Positions 59,191 through 64,000 of a stretch of DNA of 64,000 nt are shown in pieces; position 1 is the first letter of the stretch, and the number at the start of each line of letters is the position of its first letter. The position numbers and the translations under genes were made by a program. Under the pieces are notes generated by a model. It did no database searches. It had not been told where the DNA came from and saw only the letters and a list, made by a program, of their open reading frames with translations. Origin of the DNA: Ophioderma brevispina (Eukaryota; Echinodermata; Ophiuroidea; Amphilepidida; Ophiodermatidae); NCBI GenBank assembly GCA_023653785.1, contig JAMKCH010011768.1:1-64000 (forward strand), given 5' to 3'.

Positions 59191-60419
59191 CTTTACGATA
59201 CTTTTATGATATTTGATTGGATAACGATGCAATTCGCAGATCAGGTGAGCGAGTAGAATCAATGCATGTAGCGTTTAATTATTAAGTTTATAAGCACATT
59301 TTCAGAAAAATATCAAATATCGTCAATTTGATCGCAAACGAAAGTCTAGGCCATTGAAGAATAAAGATATATTTTACACATTAAAAATAACCTACCAAAC
59401 AGATAGGGACGTTAACAAGAGGCTAAAACATGTCCGGGTCATTTGTAGGCCTAACTTTAGTTTATTAAACGTGGCTATCACATGAATATCATAGACTCGC
59501 GACGCATTAAACACCACAGAGGTTACGGACCTGTCAAACAGGTGAATGCCGTGGGACTCCAACTTCCGGAGTGTGTTTGTTATGTTTAACCCATTTCAGA
59601 CGTCGTCTGCTGAATTAAGTCGAGACGAATTTAATTATTTATAAAATCGTTCGGTTTTACCGGAAGAACGCTAATTTGGCATTGCAATACATTTCTTGTG
59701 AGGGCTAATATATATTACAAGCTTTCCCAGCATGCAAAAATAGAAAATCTTTGAAAAATCTAGAGGGCGACGAAAATGTGCCAAAGGTCTCTTTAATTGT
59801 TCATACGATTCATTCAAATGGTATATTGAATTCTAAGGCTATCTGAAATGCTTTTCTGTGCGTGACCATTTAACACACCTTCATTGGTGGGACCTTCGCT
59901 ACAAATTGACTGCTCTGTGTTTGAAAGATTTAACAACAAAACCTTTGGATAATTTAAAGAGTGATTATACTATTGTTATTATTTTACGGTCTTTGCAGTG
60001 GGGCAGTAGGCGCATGAACTTCCCACTTTCCATCAACTGACACATAGAACATAGGACGTGGTACCAAATAACAAACTGTATAACAAACTTCTGCTAGTAC
60101 CCCTCTGGGGGGTGGTGGTAAGGGAAAACAGTTGTAAATTCATAATAAAATTATACGATATCATAAATGTCTGTTCCCGCACATAAAACGCCACATTTTC
60201 TTAAAAATATTAAAAATGTCACCCAATTTCTTTTCCCCAATCAGAGACCAATGGATATGTATAGACGTCAGAAAACCATGAGTAAAGATATTACATGAGG
60301 CCGGGTATGTAGGGCATTGTATAGCCGCAAGGTGTTATCCCATCCACGATTCGGGTTGTGAGTGACAAATACCGTCCTCTCTCACAAGAACTCTAACCAG
60401 TGTACATTAATATATAGGT
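59191..60419. other. No feature recognised
   Basis: AT-rich between the minisatellite and the 1.25-kb array. Confidence 0.5.
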
Positions 60420-63360
60420 CTGTGACCGGGTGTCTAGAAAACGGGGACCGGACGAAAAAAACGGGGGATGGAAAACGGTGGACGAAAAACAACACAACGA
60501 TGATGGATCCATCACCGGGATGTCGTTTTCTCCCGTTTTCTATCCCCGTTTTCTAGATTACCCCGGGGTAATCTAGAGAAGGTAATCTAGAAAACGGGGA
60601 TAGAAAACGGGGGGACGAAAAACAACACACCCGGGACTTGACCGATGAAGGATCTTTAATCGGTATGTCGTTTTTCGTCCCCGTTTTCTGTCCCCTTTTT
60701 CTCGATACCCACGGGGTAATCTAGAAAACGGGGACGAAAAACGGGGACGAAAAAGGGGCCCGACCAATTTTATTAATTTATCGCATTCAAGAACATTTAG
60801 CCACACTTAGTATATTTCATCTTAGTCAAGCATCAATTGATTACATTTACTGTTTCGAAGAAAGGAAAGAAAATAACTTGTGCAAGGGTGGGGGCAGGGG
60901 GGTTCCGATGTATTGGCATCCCTGTCTAAACAACACGTACGGCAACATGTGGGGTTGAGTTGTGGAATTTGAGCGGCGTCTATCGGCTGCTGAGGACCAT
61001 TCACGCCGCTGTCCTGTTGACAGAGGGAAGGAAGAAGAACTTGTCCACGAAAAAAGGACAAATCTTATAAGGACAAGGACAGGCTCATGTGATACGGAAC
61101 GGGAAACTTAACACTGCGGCCTATACAAACCTTCGGTAAAACAAGTATATGATTCTATTATGTTAAAGTATCCGAGACCCGCCTAAGGTCATTTTATGGA
61201 TCCATAATCGGTATGTCGTTTTTCGTCCCTGTTTTCTGTCCCCGTTTTCTAGATACCCCGGGGGTTAAGCTAGAAAACGGGGATCGCGCCAACACCCACG
61301 GGCGGGACAGAAAAACAACACACCGAAAGGACGACTCGCCGGCTCTTTCATCGGCTACTGTGTTTTTTACGTCCCCGTTTCACCGAAGTCCCAACCACAG
61401 TTTTCTACCCGCATCCCCAGGGGTAATTCTAGAAAACGGGGACGAAAACCGGGCCCGACCAATTCTAATTCATTTTCTCATTCAAGAACTTTCTTTTAAG
61501 CCCCCCTTAAGTGAAATTCATACTTAAGTTCAAGCAGCAATTGGATTACATTTTCCATTCTTTTCGGAGTAAATAACTTCTGCACGGGGGGAAGGCCGGA
61601 TTTAAGTTGGCATCTTCTGTGTAACACACTTTCCGGCAATACGGTTAGGTAGTGTAAGGTGGTGTTGATAGAATGGCGTAATATCGACATCCAAGGACAT
61701 TCACACCAAACTATCAACAAAAACAAAACAAAAAGGGACAACAGGAATGACAACAGAAAAGGTAATGCACTAAGTTAGCAATGATTAACATATTTTCAAG
61801 TTAATTGCCGGTGAAAATCTTACCCAGTCCACATTTTATGGTATAAAACCCTAAAAAAAATCGCAATTTTACATTGCCTTAAGAAAAGAGACCACCTCCT
61901 TAAATTATGGGGTGTGATCCCAAGAAGGGATTTTTCAAATCTTGCATCCTCGAAAATTTGCACTCTATATAAATGCACGTTAACATGTATATACGATTTC
62001 TATTGTGTTAAAGGCTCATGATAGGTCATATTTCTGTCAATAAATGTTCGAAACGGTTTTCTCTTGCCAAAGCCACAGACATAAAACGAATCTTATCGTT
62101 AAATTCAACTTCAACAAAAAAACCGATCAACATGACAAATCAATTGGAATACATTTCATTCTTTTTCAGAATAAATAACTCTGTGCAACGGGGTGGTGAG
62201 GAGGCATGAGTAACTATTATTCAAATATTGCCTGTGAGAACTCAATTACCAGTTAACATTTTATGGGATAAACCTAAATCTCAATTTTCATTGTTTAACA
62301 AAAGAGACCCCCTCCTTAAATGGCGGGTGCAATCCCACAAGAAGGACGACAATATGGAAAATTAGCACTCTTATATACTAACCCAGTATTCAACACTGTA
62401 GATAGATTCTAATGGTGTTAAAGGCTCCCCATGATTACGGTAATTTTCTGGAATCCATCGGTATGTCGTTTTTCTTCCCCCGTTGTCTGTCCCCGTTTTT
62501 CTCATCCAAACAAAAAAAAAAACCCCCGGGGTAATCTAGAAAACGGGGTTGGAAAACGGGGACGAAAACAACACACCGACATGACCGATGAAGGATCTTT
62601 CATCGGTATGTCGTTTGTCGTCCCCGTTTTCCATCTCCGTTTTCTAGATCCCCCGGGTAAATCTAGAAAACGGTTACTAAACGGGGACGAAAAACGGGGG
62701 CCGCGACAATTTTTATTCAATTTTAATCGCATTCAGGAACTTTAAAGTAGCCACACCTAGTCGTATTCTCTTAAGATCAAATCATCCAATTGGATTACAT
62801 TTCATTTCATTCTTTTTTTCGGAGTAAACTAACTTCTGCACGGGGGAAGGCCCGAATTTAATTTGGCATATCTGTGTAACCAACACGTACGGCAATACGT
62901 AGGTAGGTAAGGTGTTGAGAGAATGGCTATATCGACATCCAAGGACATTCACCCCAAAACTATAACAAAACTTGAAAAGGGAGACAGGAAGGACACCATA
63001 AAAAAGGTTAATGGCATTAAAGTAAAGGCATATTTGACATATTTTCAAGTATTGCTGGAGAACAATTACCCAGTTAACATTTTATGGGATAAAACCTTAA
63101 TCTCAACTTTTTACCTTGCTTAAAAAGATACCTCCTTAAAGAGGGGTGTATCCCCAAAGAAGGGATTTCACATTTGGCGTCCTTCGGAAAATTCGCACTC
63201 TCTTTATAAATGCCCACTAAACATGTAATGTGATTCCTATGGTTGTTAAAAGGGCTCATGATAGGGTCATTTTTTCTTTCTGTCATACTGTGCGAAAACG
63301 GTTTAATACAAAAAGCCACAGACCATAACACGAATCTTTACGTTAAAACACTAACTATCC
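60420..63360 (+). repeat. Composite tandem array, about 1.25-kb period, palindromic modules
   Basis: Units recur at a period of about 1,252 bp (compare 61,235 with 62,487; the leftmost unit from 60,545 is shorter). Each unit has a pair of palindromic modules built from ccccgttttctaga and tctagaaaacgggg around a ccccgggg-like centre, introduced by atcggtatgtcgttttt. There follow a cattcaagaacttt / caattggattacattt block, ttctgcacggggg, cgacatccaaggacattcac, a ttacccagttaacattttat block and gttaaaggctcatgat. A shorter submodule (about 62,010-62,417, again from 63,246) alternates with the long one. Open frames crossing it are only by-products of the palindromes. Confidence 0.85.
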
Positions 63361-64000
63361 CAAAAAAACAAAAAACAATCCCGATCACCTATGACAAATC
63401 GTGTCTTGGAAAAGGTCTTTGAGCAAAATGTGGTGCGAATGAGCCAGATCTTGTCAATACGCCGGGTATACGTTGTGTCGGGGTGTAGGAAGTAGGAACA
63501 TGCCAACCTAACAGCAACAGCAAATTCCAAAACGGCATCACCTTCCGGATGTAGCCTTTTTTTTTTCAAAGATTTAACGGTAGAGGGTGGCTCTTACTCA
63601 GATCGAACGTTTCACACACAGACTTTGGACTAAAGAATACTAGGCCTGGTCACGAAATATTTAATCTAAATGACCGTAGGCGACTAAAAAAGAAAACGCC
63701 CCTGTTTTTTGCGGGCTAGCGGACTGTTCAAGTAGGGTCGGTCGGTCTCGGAACGAATAGTTCTTTTTTCTTTTTTTTTTCTTTTCTGAGCTCAAAATTG
63801 GCCTAAAAATAGCCCCAAATTTGTGAAAAATCAAGAGAAAAAATGAAAAAAATTTTGGTACAAACAAATTTTCTAAAAAAAATGCCAAATTTGGATCAAT
63901 TTTGTTTTTAAAAAAAAAAAACAGGCTGATTTAGCATGATTTTTTGCTTTTTTTAAACTATAAAAAAAATATGCAAAACTGAAAATCAGTGTCGGGTGGG
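63361..64000. other. A/T-rich end of window
   Basis: Long A and T runs from 63,760 onward; nothing coding-like. Confidence 0.5.

Noticed and set aside
60420..63360. CRISPR-like array or phage attachment repeats
   Set aside because: Units are about 1.25 kb and palindromic, there are no short regular spacers, and the sequence context is eukaryotic.

Overview
The window looks like nuclear DNA from a marine invertebrate, probably a deuterostome. It is AT-rich, has no operons or ribosome-binding sites, and contains few open frames, all with intron-like signals. It is packed with degenerate LINEs, tRNA-derived SINEs, miniature inverted-repeat elements (MITEs) and tandem repeats. The deuterostome guess rests on the mix of CR1/L2-like, RTE-like and R2-like LINEs with a Pax exon. 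It is inference, and I could not fix the phylum.

The host-gene content is thin and all on the minus strand. The clearest piece is an exon at 57,311-57,969 encoding a Pax-family paired domain followed by an EH1/octapeptide-like motif. It has a good acceptor and donor, but three spots in the paired domain carry small insertions or deletions. A Pro/Ser-rich probable terminal exon lies at 28,338-28,812, and a possible first coding exon with a textbook donor at 42,382-42,486. The exon phases do not allow the first two to be joined directly, so whether they belong to one gene is open.

Mobile DNA by region. 0.6-9.9 kb: a 388-bp-period satellite-like array, split by a TTAA-flanked MITE, with a stray inverted copy near 0.6 kb; a TGACCT-rich dispersed repeat at 4.8-5.4 kb. 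10-16.3 kb: a nearly full-length, frameshifted CR1/L2-like LINE (ORF1 with PHD finger, SGNH esterase and CCHC knuckles; ORF2 with endonuclease and reverse transcriptase), the 3' end of a second LINE on the other strand, and a third, R2-like LINE fragment carrying two MITEs of one family in opposite orientations. 18.8-22.4 kb: nested MITEs, including a near-perfect 155-bp hairpin with a 9-bp target duplication inside a foldback element, and a MITE containing a 512-bp direct duplication around a LINE tail. 23.5-37.4 kb: a foldback element whose right half recurs, A-tailed, at 37.1 kb between two 172-bp direct repeats; SINEs; an hAT-like MITE; an RTE-like LINE relic. 38.9-50.2 kb: a 110-bp tandem array, palindromic MITEs, a SINE and a second RTE-like LINE. 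58.2-63.4 kb: minisatellites and a 1.25-kb-period tandem array built on palindromic modules.

I found no CRISPR array, prokaryotic gene, rRNA gene or convincing functional tRNA gene, and no clear new multi-gene system. The most unusual signals are the indel-riddled but open Pax exon, two separate cases of a short A/T-tailed insert between unusually long near-identical direct repeats, and the nested hairpin elements.
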